A stretch of 42,404 bases of DNA. Source: an uncultured Bacteroidota bacterium. GTDB taxonomy: Bacteria; Bacteroidota; Bacteroidia; Flavobacteriales; Flavobacteriaceae. The stretch's first letter is position 1. The number at the start of each line of letters is the position of its first letter. A program made the translations under genes and the position numbers. The stretch spans positions 1 to 42,404 of the forward strand of contig CABYIO010000009.1 in assembly GCA_902519075.1 (NCBI GenBank). Reading direction: 5' to 3'. Under the pieces are notes generated by a model that had not been told where the DNA came from, ran no database searches, and saw only the letters and a program-made list of their open reading frames with translations. Positions 8,925 to 18,210 of this stretch are shown one piece after another.

Positions 8925-10274
8925 TTGATGAACAACAGTAGTTTAAATGCAATTTCTCCAATTGATGGAAGATACTCTTCCAAAACATCAGAGCTAAATA
9001 AATTTTTCTCTGAGAAAGCATTGATAAAGTATAGACTAATTGTTGAAATTGAATATTTTATCAGTTTATGTGAATTTAATATTTCCGAACTTAAAGAGTT
9101 TGACTCGTCAAAGTTTAAATTATTAAGAAAAATATATATTGATTTTTCTGATGATGATGCACTAATTATTAAAGAAATTGAAAAAACAACAAATCACGAT
9201 GTAAAAGCTATAGAATATTTCCTTAAAGAAAAATTCCAAGGATTAAATCTATCAAAATTTGTTGAATTTATTCATTTTGGACTTACATCACAGGATATCA
9301 ATAATACAGCTATTCCTCTGAGTTTAAAAGAAATGTTTGAGCAGGTATATTATAATTCAATTGAATTACTTTTATCTTCCTTAGAAAAGATTTCAAACGA
9401 ATGGAAAGACATAACCATGATCGCAAGAACTCATGGACAGCCTGCATCCCCTACTAAACTAGGAAAAGAAATAAAAGTTTTCATAACCCGAATTAACGAA
9501 CAATTAAAACTTCTAAGAAATATTCCGATTGCTGCTAAGTTTGGTGGTGCCACAGGAAATTTTAATGCCCACCATATTGCATATAAAAACCATAATTGGC
9601 TTCAATTCTCCAAGAATTTAATAGAAAAGAAATTTGGATTGAAACATTCATATCCAACAACACAAATTGAGCACTATGATCATTTGGCTGCAATTTTTGA
9701 TAATTTGAAAAGAATTAATACAATATTAATTGACTTTAACAGAGACATTTGGTACTATATTTCAATGGATTACTTTAAGCAAAAAATTAAAAAAGGCGAA
9801 ATTGGCAGCTCTGCAATGCCTCATAAAGTAAACCCTATTGATTTTGAAAATAGTGAAGGTAACCTAGGATATGCTAATAGTATTTTTCAGCATCTTTCTG
9901 AAAAACTACCTGTTTCAAGACTTCAAAGAGATTTAACCGACAGTACTGTTTTAAGAAATATAGGTGTTCCAATTTCTCATACATTGATAGCATTTAAATC
10001 AACAATTAAGGGAATTAATAAATTAATCGTCAATGAAACAAAGATCAAAGAAGATCTCAATTGCAATTGGGCAGTTGTAGCTGAAGCAATTCAGACAATT
10101 CTTAGAAGGATTCATTACCCAAAACCATACGAGGCATTAAAAGAATTAACACGAACAAATGCAAAAATCGATAAAAACAATATCGAAAAATTCATTGATT
10201 CTTTAGATATTTCAGAAGATATAAAATCAGAATTAAAAAATATAACTCCAGAAAATTTTACAGGAATTCACTAA
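8925..10274 (+). CDS. purB: adenylosuccinate lyase
   Basis: SPIDGRYSSKTSELNKFFSE, TNHDVKAIEYF, FGLTSQDINNTA, ARTHGQPASPTKLGKE, KGEIGSSAMPHKVNPIDFENSEGN. First codon at 8925 is followed directly by an in-frame second ATG at 8928. Confidence 0.97.
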   Translation: MMNNSSLNAISPIDGRYSSKTSELNKFFSEKALIKYRLIVEIEYFISLCEFNISELKEFDSSKFKLLRKIYIDFSDDDALIIKEIEKTTNHDVKAIEYFLKEKFQGLNLSKFVEFIHFGLTSQDINNTAIPLSLKEMFEQVYYNSIELLLSSLEKISNEWKDITMIARTHGQPASPTKLGKEIKVFITRINEQLKLLRNIPIAAKFGGATGNFNAHHIAYKNHNWLQFSKNLIEKKFGLKHSYPTTQIEHYDHLAAIFDNLKRINTILIDFNRDIWYYISMDYFKQKIKKGEIGSSAMPHKVNPIDFENSEGNLGYANSIFQHLSEKLPVSRLQRDLTDSTVLRNIGVPISHTLIAFKSTIKGINKLIVNETKIKEDLNCNWAVVAEAIQTILRRIHYPKPYEALKELTRTNAKIDKNNIEKFIDSLDISEDIKSELKNITPENFTGIH

Positions 10275-10283
10275 ATTTAATAA

Positions 10284-11729
10284 ATGAATTCTAGATGTTT
10301 TTTTTTATATCTATTTCTTTTTTCATTGTTATTTACCAGTTGCTTTGAAGATAATGATGACAATGGTGCATTAGCAAGTGAAATAAATGATTTTGTATGG
10401 AAAGGCATGAATGCTTCATATTTGTACAAACAGGAAATTTCTGATCTAGATAATAACAGGTTTAATGATTCAGAAGAATACGCCAGCTATTTAAATAGTT
10501 ATAATTCACCTGAAAATTTATTTGAATCTCTTATTTATGAAAGAGATAATATCGATAAATTCAGCTTAATTGTAGATAACTATATTGAATTAGAGCAATA
10601 TTTAAGTGGAGTAAGTCTATCAAATGGCCTTAATTTCGGACTTGTTTATTTGCCAAATTCAACTAATGAAATTTTTGGCTATGTCAGATATGTAAACAAT
10701 GGATCAGAAGCTGATTTAGCCAATATCAATAGAGGTGACATTTTTAGAAGCATTGATGATATACCTCTTTCAATTGATAATTATAGTGATCTATTATCAC
10801 AAGAAGTATACACAGTTAATTTTGCTAATTACTTTAATAATAACACGGAGGATGTAACTGATGATACAATAGAGTTGAATAATATTAATATTGAATTACA
10901 AAAAGTTCCTTTGATTAAAAATCCCGTACATCATTATTCTACTTTAAATTATTCTGGTGGAAAAATTGGTTATTTAATGTACAACCAATTTGTATCAAAT
11001 TATGATGATTATTTGAAAACTATTTTTTCTGAGTTTAAATCTAACTCTGTAGATGAATTAATATTAGATCTTAGATATAATCCTGGGGGAAGTATAAATT
11101 CCGCAATAGTATTAGCAAGCCTCATCACAGGACAATTTGAAAATGAAATTTTTAATACTGAACAATGGAACAACAATATTCAAAATTATTGGCTTAATAA
11201 TAATCCCGAATATCTGATTAACAGATTTATGAGTTTTCAGAGTAGTTTGAATCTAAGTAGAGTTTACATTCTTACAACAAGATCATCCGCATCGGCAAGT
11301 GAATTAATTATTAATTGTTTGAAGCCATACATAAATGTTATCCAGATTGGTACTACTACATATGGTAAATATCAAGCATCTGTTACATTGTACGACTCAG
11401 AAAATTTTTCTAATCAAAATGTAAATCGATCTCACAACTATGCTTTGCAACCACTTGTGTTAAAAACTTTAAATGCAAACGGTGTAACAGACTATTATAA
11501 TGGAATTATTCCAGATTATGAGTATGAAGAAAGGGCTTTTGATATGGGGCAAGTTGGAAATATAAATGAACCTATGCTTAATTTTACATTTGGCTTAATA
11601 GACTCTAGAATTTCTTTGGATATAAAACCTGAATTATTTGCATATATTGATGATAATTTTAAATTTGACTTTCTTGAAAGGGAAATGTATATTGATAATA
11701 AAGAAATAGTTAAAAATTATGAAAAATAA
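10284..11729 (+). CDS. S41 family (C-terminal processing-like) peptidase, lipoprotein
   Basis: Lipobox-like LLFTSCFED; PDZ-like region; LILDLRYNPGGSINSAIVLASLI and TTRSSASASELIINCLKPY S41 catalytic motif. Confidence 0.88.
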   Translation: MNSRCFFLYLFLFSLLFTSCFEDNDDNGALASEINDFVWKGMNASYLYKQEISDLDNNRFNDSEEYASYLNSYNSPENLFESLIYERDNIDKFSLIVDNYIELEQYLSGVSLSNGLNFGLVYLPNSTNEIFGYVRYVNNGSEADLANINRGDIFRSIDDIPLSIDNYSDLLSQEVYTVNFANYFNNNTEDVTDDTIELNNINIELQKVPLIKNPVHHYSTLNYSGGKIGYLMYNQFVSNYDDYLKTIFSEFKSNSVDELILDLRYNPGGSINSAIVLASLITGQFENEIFNTEQWNNNIQNYWLNNNPEYLINRFMSFQSSLNLSRVYILTTRSSASASELIINCLKPYINVIQIGTTTYGKYQASVTLYDSENFSNQNVNRSHNYALQPLVLKTLNANGVTDYYNGIIPDYEYEERAFDMGQVGNINEPMLNFTFGLIDSRISLDIKPELFAYIDDNFKFDFLEREMYIDNKEIVKNYEK

Positions 11730-12216
11730 ATTTGACAGAATTCAAAAAATTGTCCTCTTAATCATAATTTTTGGGATTATTTGTAGATTAATACCTCATC
11801 CGCCAAATTTTTCACCTGTTACTGCAATTGCATTATTTGGTGGGCTTAATTTTTCAGATAAAAGAATCGCTTTTTCAATCCCTCTAGTTGTTTTGTTTCT
11901 TTCTGATTTAATACTTGGAATCTCCATGATAAATTTATTTGTTTACACTGGCTTTTTAACAATAGTTTTTTTAGGCACAAAGATTAAATCAATAAAATTT
12001 GGAAATATAATTTTAAGCAGTTTTATTTTCTTTTTAATATCAAATTTTGGTGTATGGATATTTGGTTATCCAAAAAATATTGAAGGGTTAATCCTATGTT
12101 ATACAATGGCGATACCATTCTTTGGCTATTCAATTGCTGGAGATTTGTTTTTTGGATATTTATTTAAATTCTCATTTGGCAAAATCACTTCAATTTTACC
12201 CAGTAGAATAAACTAA
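11719..12216 (+). CDS. DUF6580-like membrane protein
   Basis: IPHPPNFSPVTAIALFGGLNFSDKRIAFSIPLVVLFLSDLILG and GYSIAGDLFFGYLFK are characteristic of this small family. Confidence 0.75.
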   Translation: MKNKFDRIQKIVLLIIIFGIICRLIPHPPNFSPVTAIALFGGLNFSDKRIAFSIPLVVLFLSDLILGISMINLFVYTGFLTIVFLGTKIKSIKFGNIILSSFIFFLISNFGVWIFGYPKNIEGLILCYTMAIPFFGYSIAGDLFFGYLFKFSFGKITSILPSRIN

Positions 12217-13325
12217 TCATCTAATTGTGGTTTTTCAATGGATTCTGAATTAATTTCTAATTTAGAAGTTCCTGAAATCCTAATAATATCTTTATCAATT
12301 TTTTTAAACTCTTTCGTGCTATCATTATAATGATTTACAGCGGTACCTAAGGTGTTTCCTAACTTATCATGATATGTCTTATAAGCATTTAGATGATTAG
12401 ATAGCTTTTCAACATTTTTAATTATATCGTTAATAGAATCTTCTACTTTCATATTATGCAATGCTTTAACCGTTATTTGTAACATTGGGAAAAGACTCAT
12501 TGGTGATACAATCATTACTTTTTTTTCGTAAGCATAATTGACTAAATCTCTCTGATTAATTTTTAAAGATCCTACTCTACTATTTAGTAAGTCTTGATAT
12601 AATCCATCAGCAGGAATAAACATATAGGCATAGTCTGTTGTTTTTTCATTTGGTCTTATATATTTAGCTGTTTCATCTATTCTATTCTTGATATCTGATT
12701 TGAATTTTTTTTCTAAATCAACTAATTCATCTTTGTTTTCTGACTCAATCATTTTATTATAATTATCAAGAGAGAATTTAGCATCAATAGGAATAATATA
12801 TTCACCAACCCTAACTATTGCATCAACTGTTTCTTTGTTAGAGAATGTATGCTGCATTTTAAAAAGTTCTGGAGGTAATACATTTGCAAGTAGATTCTCC
12901 AATTGAATTTCACCTAAAACACCCCTTTGTTTCTGATTACCAAGAATTTTTTCTAAGGTTTTCATTTGGTTTGCAAAACTTAGAACTTGCTCGTTTGTAC
13001 CCTTAATTTTTTCTAACTCAGTAGTAACATCTTTTATTACCTTATTAGACTCTCTAAACTGCTGAGTAATCGAATCAGTGGATGATTTCTGAAAATCATT
13101 AATTTGTTTGTTAATAATATTCAATTTTGCCTCTATCTCACTTCTACTTTCCTTCGAATTACTACTAATTTCTTTTCTTATATCTTGAATTTGAGAATTT
13201 AGAGTATTAGAAAAATTCATTAAATCAGTGGATTCGATTGAACCAGTAGAATAACTTGATTTATAAATCAAATAAACAAGAACTATTGAAACAAAAACCA
13301 ATAATATTAATATGATTAGATCCAT
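12213..13325 (-). CDS. rmuC: DNA recombination protein RmuC
   Basis: N-terminal TM plus coiled coil, then QKQRGVLGEIQLENLLANVLPP, IPIDAKFSLDNYNKM, DYAYMFIPADGLYQDLL, VMIVSPMSLFPMLQ. Confidence 0.92.
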   Translation of the reverse strand: MDLIILILLVFVSIVLVYLIYKSSYSTGSIESTDLMNFSNTLNSQIQDIRKEISSNSKESRSEIEAKLNIINKQINDFQKSSTDSITQQFRESNKVIKDVTTELEKIKGTNEQVLSFANQMKTLEKILGNQKQRGVLGEIQLENLLANVLPPELFKMQHTFSNKETVDAIVRVGEYIIPIDAKFSLDNYNKMIESENKDELVDLEKKFKSDIKNRIDETAKYIRPNEKTTDYAYMFIPADGLYQDLLNSRVGSLKINQRDLVNYAYEKKVMIVSPMSLFPMLQITVKALHNMKVEDSINDIIKNVEKLSNHLNAYKTYHDKLGNTLGTAVNHYNDSTKEFKKIDKDIIRISGTSKLEINSESIEKPQLDD

Positions 13326-13374
13326 CTAAAACAATTTACAATTAATTTACAGAATAATAAAAAAGAAGATTATT

Positions 13375-16227
13375 CTATTTACTTAAATACATTTTACGTC
13401 TAGAGTACAACTCATAGAACTTATCATCCTGAAGATTATCAATAAATAAAATGCTTTCACCAGTACTTTTCATTTCTGGCCCTAGTTTTTTGTTTACATT
13501 AGGAAATTTACTAAAGGAGAAAACTGGCTCTTTGATCGCATACCCTTTATAAGTTGGTTTAAAATCAAAATCCTTTACTTTATTTTCACCTAGCATTACT
13601 TTAGTAGCATAATTCACATAAGGCTCTTTATAGGCTTTAGAGATAAAAGGAACTGTTCTTGAGGCACGCGGATTAGCTTCAATGATATAAACCTTATCAT
13701 TGACAATTGCAAACTGAACATTTATCAATCCCACTGTATTTAATGCTTTTGCTATTTTCTTAGTATGGTCTTTAATCTGTTGAATAACTAAATCACCTAA
13801 ATTAAAAGGAGGCAAACAAGCATTACTATCCCCCGAATGAATACCACAAGGTTCAATATGCTCCATTATTCCAATTATATAAACATCTTTTCCATCACAA
13901 ATTGCATCAGCTTCAGCTTCTATAGCACCATCTAAATAATGATCTAATAAAAGTTTATTATCAGGAATTCTTCTTAAAAGGTTAACTACATGCTCTTCTA
14001 ACTCTTCTTTATTAATTACAATTTTCATTCCCTGGCCACCAAGAACATATGAGGGTCTAACCAAAATTGGAAAATCTAATTTTTCAGCAACAGCAAGTGC
14101 TTCATCGGCCGTTGATGCAGTATCAAACATTGGATAAGGAATATCATTTTCCTTTAATAAAGTTGAGAAAGAGCCTCTATCTTCGGCTAAATCAAGAGAT
14201 TTGAAATTAGTACCAATTATTTTAACACCGTATCTTTCAAGCTTTTCAGCTAATTTTAATGCGGTCTGACCACCTAATTGTACAATAATACCTTCAGGTT
14301 TTTCATGTCTAATTATATCATAAATATGCTCCCAAAAAACTGGTTCAAAATATAACTTATCAGCAATATCAAAATCGGTAGAAACTGTTTCTGGATTACA
14401 ATTAATCATAATTGTTTCATAACCACATTCAGAGCTAGCCAAAATTCCATGTACACAGCAATAATCGAACTCAATACCTTGGCCGATCCTATTAGGCCCT
14501 GATCCAAGAACTATAATTTTCTTTTTATCAGAAACTAAACTTTCATTTTCTGAATATTTTGACCCGTCTGTTGTTTCAATTTCATTTTCAAAAGTTGAAT
14601 AATAATATGGCGTAAAGGCCTTGAATTCAGCAGCACAAGTGTCAACCAACTTATAAACTCTTTTGATATTCATCTCTTCCCTTTTTGAATATACTTGACT
14701 TTCCAAACAACCAAGTATGTGAGCAATTTGTCTATCTCCGTAGCCCTTTTGTTTTGCTTCTAATAGCAAATCTCTAGGAATTGAATCAATCTTGTAATTG
14801 GAAATTTCATTTCTTAGAATATGGAGTTCCTCATATTGTTTTAGGAACCACATGTCAATTTTAGTAAGCTCATATATTCTACTTAGCGGAATACCCATTT
14901 GAATTGCATCATAAATAACAAATACTCTATCCCATGATGCAATGGATAATTTAGAAATTATAGTCTCATAGTCAGTAATTTCTTTACCATCAGCACCTAG
15001 TCCATTTCTTTTAATTTCAAGAGACTGAGTTGCTTTATGAAGTGCTTCCTGAAAAGACCTACCTATTCCCATAACTTCACCAACCGCCTTCATCTGAAGT
15101 CCTAACCTTCTATCACTTCCTTCAAACTTATCAAAATTCCATCTTGGAATTTTAACAATAACATAATCTAGTGTAGGTTCAAAGAGAGCAGAAGTAGATT
15201 TTGTAATTTGATTCTGCAACTCATCTAAATTATAACCTATAGCTAATTTTGCAGCAATTTTTGCTATAGGGTAACCTGTAGCCTTACTCGCCAAAGCTGA
15301 AGATCTAGAAACTCGAGGATTAATCTCAATTGCAATAATATCTTCTTTATCATCAGGACTTACTGCAAACTGAACATTGCATCCACCAGCAAAATCTCCA
15401 ATACTTCTCATCATTTTGATCGCCATATCCCTCATTTTTTGATAAGTTGTGTCACTCAAAGTCATGGCGGGTGCAACTGTGATAGAATCTCCAGTATGTA
15501 TCCCCATTGGATCCATATTTTCGATTGAGCAAATGATAACTACATTATCATTAGCATCTCTTAGTAATTCTAGCTCATACTCCTTCCACCCAATTAACGC
15601 TTTGTCAATCATAACCTCATGTATAGGAGAAGTTTCTAATCCTCTTGTCAATAATTCATCAAAATCTTTTTCTTCATAAACAAAAGAAGCACCAGTCCCA
15701 CCCAATGTAAATGAGGCTCTAATTACAAGAGGAAATCCAAACTTTTGGGCAATTTCCTTTCCTTTTAGATATGATGTAGCTGTAGCTTGGGGTGCCATGG
15801 GGATCCCAATATCTAACATTAGATTTCTAAACTGCTCTCTATCCTCAGTAATATTAATAGCGTTAATATCAACTCCAATTATTTTTACATTATATTCATC
15901 CCATATTCCTTTATCATCAGCTTCTATACAAAGATTTAATGCCGTTTGACCTCCCATTGTTGGCAATACTGCGTCAATTTGAGGATGCTCCTTTAAAATT
16001 TTAACTATTGAAGATGTGTTTAAGGGAAGTAAATATATATGATCAGCCATAACAGGATCTGTCATAATTGTTGCGGGATTTGAGTTAATCAATATGGTTT
16101 CTATACCATCTTCCTTTAAAGATCTTAGAGCTTGTGATCCAGAGTAATCAAACTCACATGCTTGACCAATAACAATTGGACCAGAACCTATTATAAGGAG
16201 AGATTTCAGGCTAGTATCTTTCGGCAT
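13375..16227 (-). CDS. carB: carbamoyl-phosphate synthase large subunit
   Basis: 950 aa; two ATP-grasp halves: LIIGSGPIVIGQACEFDYSGSQA and VLGSGPNRIGQGIEFDYCCVH; MGGQTALNL, EINPRVSRSSALASKATGYPIAK. Confidence 0.97.
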   Translation of the reverse strand: MPKDTSLKSLLIIGSGPIVIGQACEFDYSGSQALRSLKEDGIETILINSNPATIMTDPVMADHIYLLPLNTSSIVKILKEHPQIDAVLPTMGGQTALNLCIEADDKGIWDEYNVKIIGVDINAINITEDREQFRNLMLDIGIPMAPQATATSYLKGKEIAQKFGFPLVIRASFTLGGTGASFVYEEKDFDELLTRGLETSPIHEVMIDKALIGWKEYELELLRDANDNVVIICSIENMDPMGIHTGDSITVAPAMTLSDTTYQKMRDMAIKMMRSIGDFAGGCNVQFAVSPDDKEDIIAIEINPRVSRSSALASKATGYPIAKIAAKLAIGYNLDELQNQITKSTSALFEPTLDYVIVKIPRWNFDKFEGSDRRLGLQMKAVGEVMGIGRSFQEALHKATQSLEIKRNGLGADGKEITDYETIISKLSIASWDRVFVIYDAIQMGIPLSRIYELTKIDMWFLKQYEELHILRNEISNYKIDSIPRDLLLEAKQKGYGDRQIAHILGCLESQVYSKREEMNIKRVYKLVDTCAAEFKAFTPYYYSTFENEIETTDGSKYSENESLVSDKKKIIVLGSGPNRIGQGIEFDYCCVHGILASSECGYETIMINCNPETVSTDFDIADKLYFEPVFWEHIYDIIRHEKPEGIIVQLGGQTALKLAEKLERYGVKIIGTNFKSLDLAEDRGSFSTLLKENDIPYPMFDTASTADEALAVAEKLDFPILVRPSYVLGGQGMKIVINKEELEEHVVNLLRRIPDNKLLLDHYLDGAIEAEADAICDGKDVYIIGIMEHIEPCGIHSGDSNACLPPFNLGDLVIQQIKDHTKKIAKALNTVGLINVQFAIVNDKVYIIEANPRASRTVPFISKAYKEPYVNYATKVMLGENKVKDFDFKPTYKGYAIKEPVFSFSKFPNVNKKLGPEMKSTGESILFIDNLQDDKFYELYSRRKMYLSK

Positions 16228-16264
16228 TGAATTAAAGTTTTTTAAATGTACTAATCAAAAAAAT

Positions 16265-16294
16265 AAAAAAAAAGGTGTTACTATTAGTAACACC
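16265..16294 (-). terminator. Rho-independent terminator between rpmH and carB
   Basis: GGTGTTACTATTAGTAACACC perfect stem (GGTGTTAC/GTAACACC), followed on the minus strand by a long T-tract. Confidence 0.85.
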
Positions 16295-16324
16295 ATATAA
16301 TATATTAACAATTGTTAATCATTT

Positions 16325-16483
16325 TTATTTCGGGCTATTTTCAGATGAAACCGAAAGCTTCTTTCTACCCTTTGCTCTTCTTCTAGAAAGCACTTTTCTT
16401 CCAGCGGCAGTAGACATTCTCTCTCTGAAACCGTGTTTATTTTTTCTCTTACGCTTTGAAGGCTGAAAGGTTCTTTTTGGCAT
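16325..16483 (-). CDS. rpmH: 50S ribosomal protein L34
   Basis: Manual minus-strand translation: [52 protein letters not shown], canonical L34; absent from the ORF track because it is only 52 aa. Confidence 0.97.
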   Translation of the reverse strand: MPKRTFQPSKRKRKNKHGFRERMSTAAGRKVLSRRRAKGRKKLSVSSENSPK

Positions 16484-16521
16484 CTTAAATTATTTATATG
16501 TTTTAAAACTAAAACTGCGGG

Positions 16522-16551
16522 CAAATATACAAAGAGTTTTTACTTAAACAA
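16522..16551 (-). promoter_or_regulatory. Bacteroidota-type promoter TTG-N19-TATATTTG for rpmH
   Basis: CAAATATA (16522-16529) and CAA (16549-16551) on + strand = TATATTTG and TTG on minus with 19-bp spacing, about 38 nt upstream of the rpmH ATG. Confidence 0.65.
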
Positions 16552-16617
16552 ATCAATTTATTTAATTATTATCAATTTGTTTTTTATTAATTTTATTGAC
16601 TTAAATTGTAAAAAAAT

Positions 16618-17187
16618 ATGTTTAACAAGTATTTCAAAATAGTATTATCATTATTAATTTTTGCTCTATCAATTCAGCAATTTATTGATGGTTCAGTAGG
16701 ATCTACTGGAAATGGAATTATGTTGATTTTACTGTCATTAGTTTTTGTTTTTTTATTTTTTAGAAATGAATTTTTAATATTCGCATTTTTTCAATTAAGA
16801 AAGCAAAATCTGGATGGAGCAAACAGATGGTTAAACAGGATTAAAAACCCAAAATCAGCACTTACAAAAAAACAGCAGGGTTATTTCAATTATCTAAAAG
16901 GACTAATAATATCTCAAGAAAATATGAATCAAGCTGAAAAATATTTTCGCACAGCAATATCATTAGGCTTGAATATGGATCATGATTTAGCAATGGCTAA
17001 ATTAAATTTAGCTGGAATACTTTTTACTAAGAGAAGAAAAATTGAAGCTCAAAAACTACTAAAAGAAGCTCAAGATCTGGATAAAAATGGAATGTTAACT
17101 GATCAAATAAAAATGATGAAAAGCCAAATGAAAAAAACAAATATTCCAAATCAACATTTTGGAAGAAATAATATGAGAAGAAGGTGA
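16618..17187 (+). CDS. Membrane-anchored TPR-like protein of unknown function
   Basis: Two N-terminal hydrophobic segments, then helical repeats (NLDGANRWLNRIKNP, NQAEKYFRTAISLG, AMAKLNLAGILF). Confidence 0.6.
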   Translation: MFNKYFKIVLSLLIFALSIQQFIDGSVGSTGNGIMLILLSLVFVFLFFRNEFLIFAFFQLRKQNLDGANRWLNRIKNPKSALTKKQQGYFNYLKGLIISQENMNQAEKYFRTAISLGLNMDHDLAMAKLNLAGILFTKRRKIEAQKLLKEAQDLDKNGMLTDQIKMMKSQMKKTNIPNQHFGRNNMRRR

Positions 17188-17191
17188 GTTT

Positions 17192-17857
17192 TTAACTTTC
17201 AATCAATGAAGGTAAATTTTCATTAAACCACTTTGCTTTTAATATTATCATTTCATGTCTTCCGCCCTTAATTTTTATACATTTTGAAATATTTTCAATT
17301 GGGAATACCTTGTCTTTATCTCCATGAATATGTATCAAATCTGGTCTGTATTTTTCTTGTTTCCAGTTTAAAAGGCTCCAAACAGCCCATTCAAGATATA
17401 TTTCATTTCTTTCCGTTAAATATCTTTCGGCAAGATCAATTCTCTTATATAATTTATTTATGTTGAGTTTGAGTGAAAACTTGATGAAGTTATCAAACAT
17501 ACCGAATGGGAGAGCATTGTTAAGTTGATAATCTCTCGCAATTTTATAAAGAATTGGATATTCTTTATGACTTTTTACACTAGAAACAATAATCAATTTT
17601 TTCACCTTTATAATTTTATCAAGTTCTTGAGCAATAATTCCACCAAAAGACACCCCCAATAAAATGGGGTTCTTGTGTTTAATTTTTTTAGACAATCTGA
17701 CACAGTAAGTCTTTATACTTTCATTTTTTTTTGGTTGAATCCAATCAATTCTGTGTAAAGAATATTTTTTATCATCAAGCTTTATATTTTCAAAAACCAT
17801 TGAGCTGGCTGCTAAGCCTGGCATCATATAAATGTGAGATTTTTTATTTGTAATCAA
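17192..17857 (-). CDS. alpha/beta hydrolase family protein
   Basis: MMPGLAASSMVFENI, nucleophile elbow GVSFGG, late HIHGDKDKVFP and GGRHEM consistent with Asp/His of the triad. Confidence 0.75.
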   Translation of the reverse strand: MITNKKSHIYMMPGLAASSMVFENIKLDDKKYSLHRIDWIQPKKNESIKTYCVRLSKKIKHKNPILLGVSFGGIIAQELDKIIKVKKLIIVSSVKSHKEYPILYKIARDYQLNNALPFGMFDNFIKFSLKLNINKLYKRIDLAERYLTERNEIYLEWAVWSLLNWKQEKYRPDLIHIHGDKDKVFPIENISKCIKIKGGRHEMIILKAKWFNENLPSLIES

Positions 17858-17925
17858 GTTGATAATTAATGGTTTAGTATAAATTTATTATTTTTGCACT
17901 TAACTTTTTGATAAAGTTTTGTTAA

Positions 17926-18210
17926 ATGGAAATAGTGGACAACAATTTTTTAAGACAATTTGAAACCAAAGTTGTTGGTGGATTAGCAATTATCGAGTAT
18001 TCTGTACAGGAAAGAAAGATTTTCTTAACTAAAATTTTCGTTCCTGAAATAAAGTCTAAAGATGACTTTTCCGAAAAATTTATTTCAGAAGTTTTAGAAA
18101 TTATCCGAGACAGGAATATAAGTGTTGTTCCAACAGCTGCAATTATAACAAAGTTTATCAGAAAAAACAGAAAGTACAAGTCCCTACTACCAGTTGGAAT
18201 AAGAATATAA
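17926..18210 (+). CDS. Short GNAT-like (YjdJ-type) N-acetyltransferase
   Basis: 94 aa; GGLAIIEYSVQERKIFLTKIFVPE...SEVLEIIRDRNISVVPTAAIITKFIRKNRKYKSLLP resembles the small YjdJ-type acetyltransferase fold. Confidence 0.65.
   Translation: MEIVDNNFLRQFETKVVGGLAIIEYSVQERKIFLTKIFVPEIKSKDDFSEKFISEVLEIIRDRNISVVPTAAIITKFIRKNRKYKSLLPVGIRI

Noticed and set aside
16275-16466. 63-aa plus-strand ORF over rpmH
   Set aside because: Antisense to L34 and its terminator; no recognisable family.
17922-18179. 85-aa minus-strand ORF
   Set aside because: Antisense to the GNAT-like gene at 17926-18210, which has better family support.
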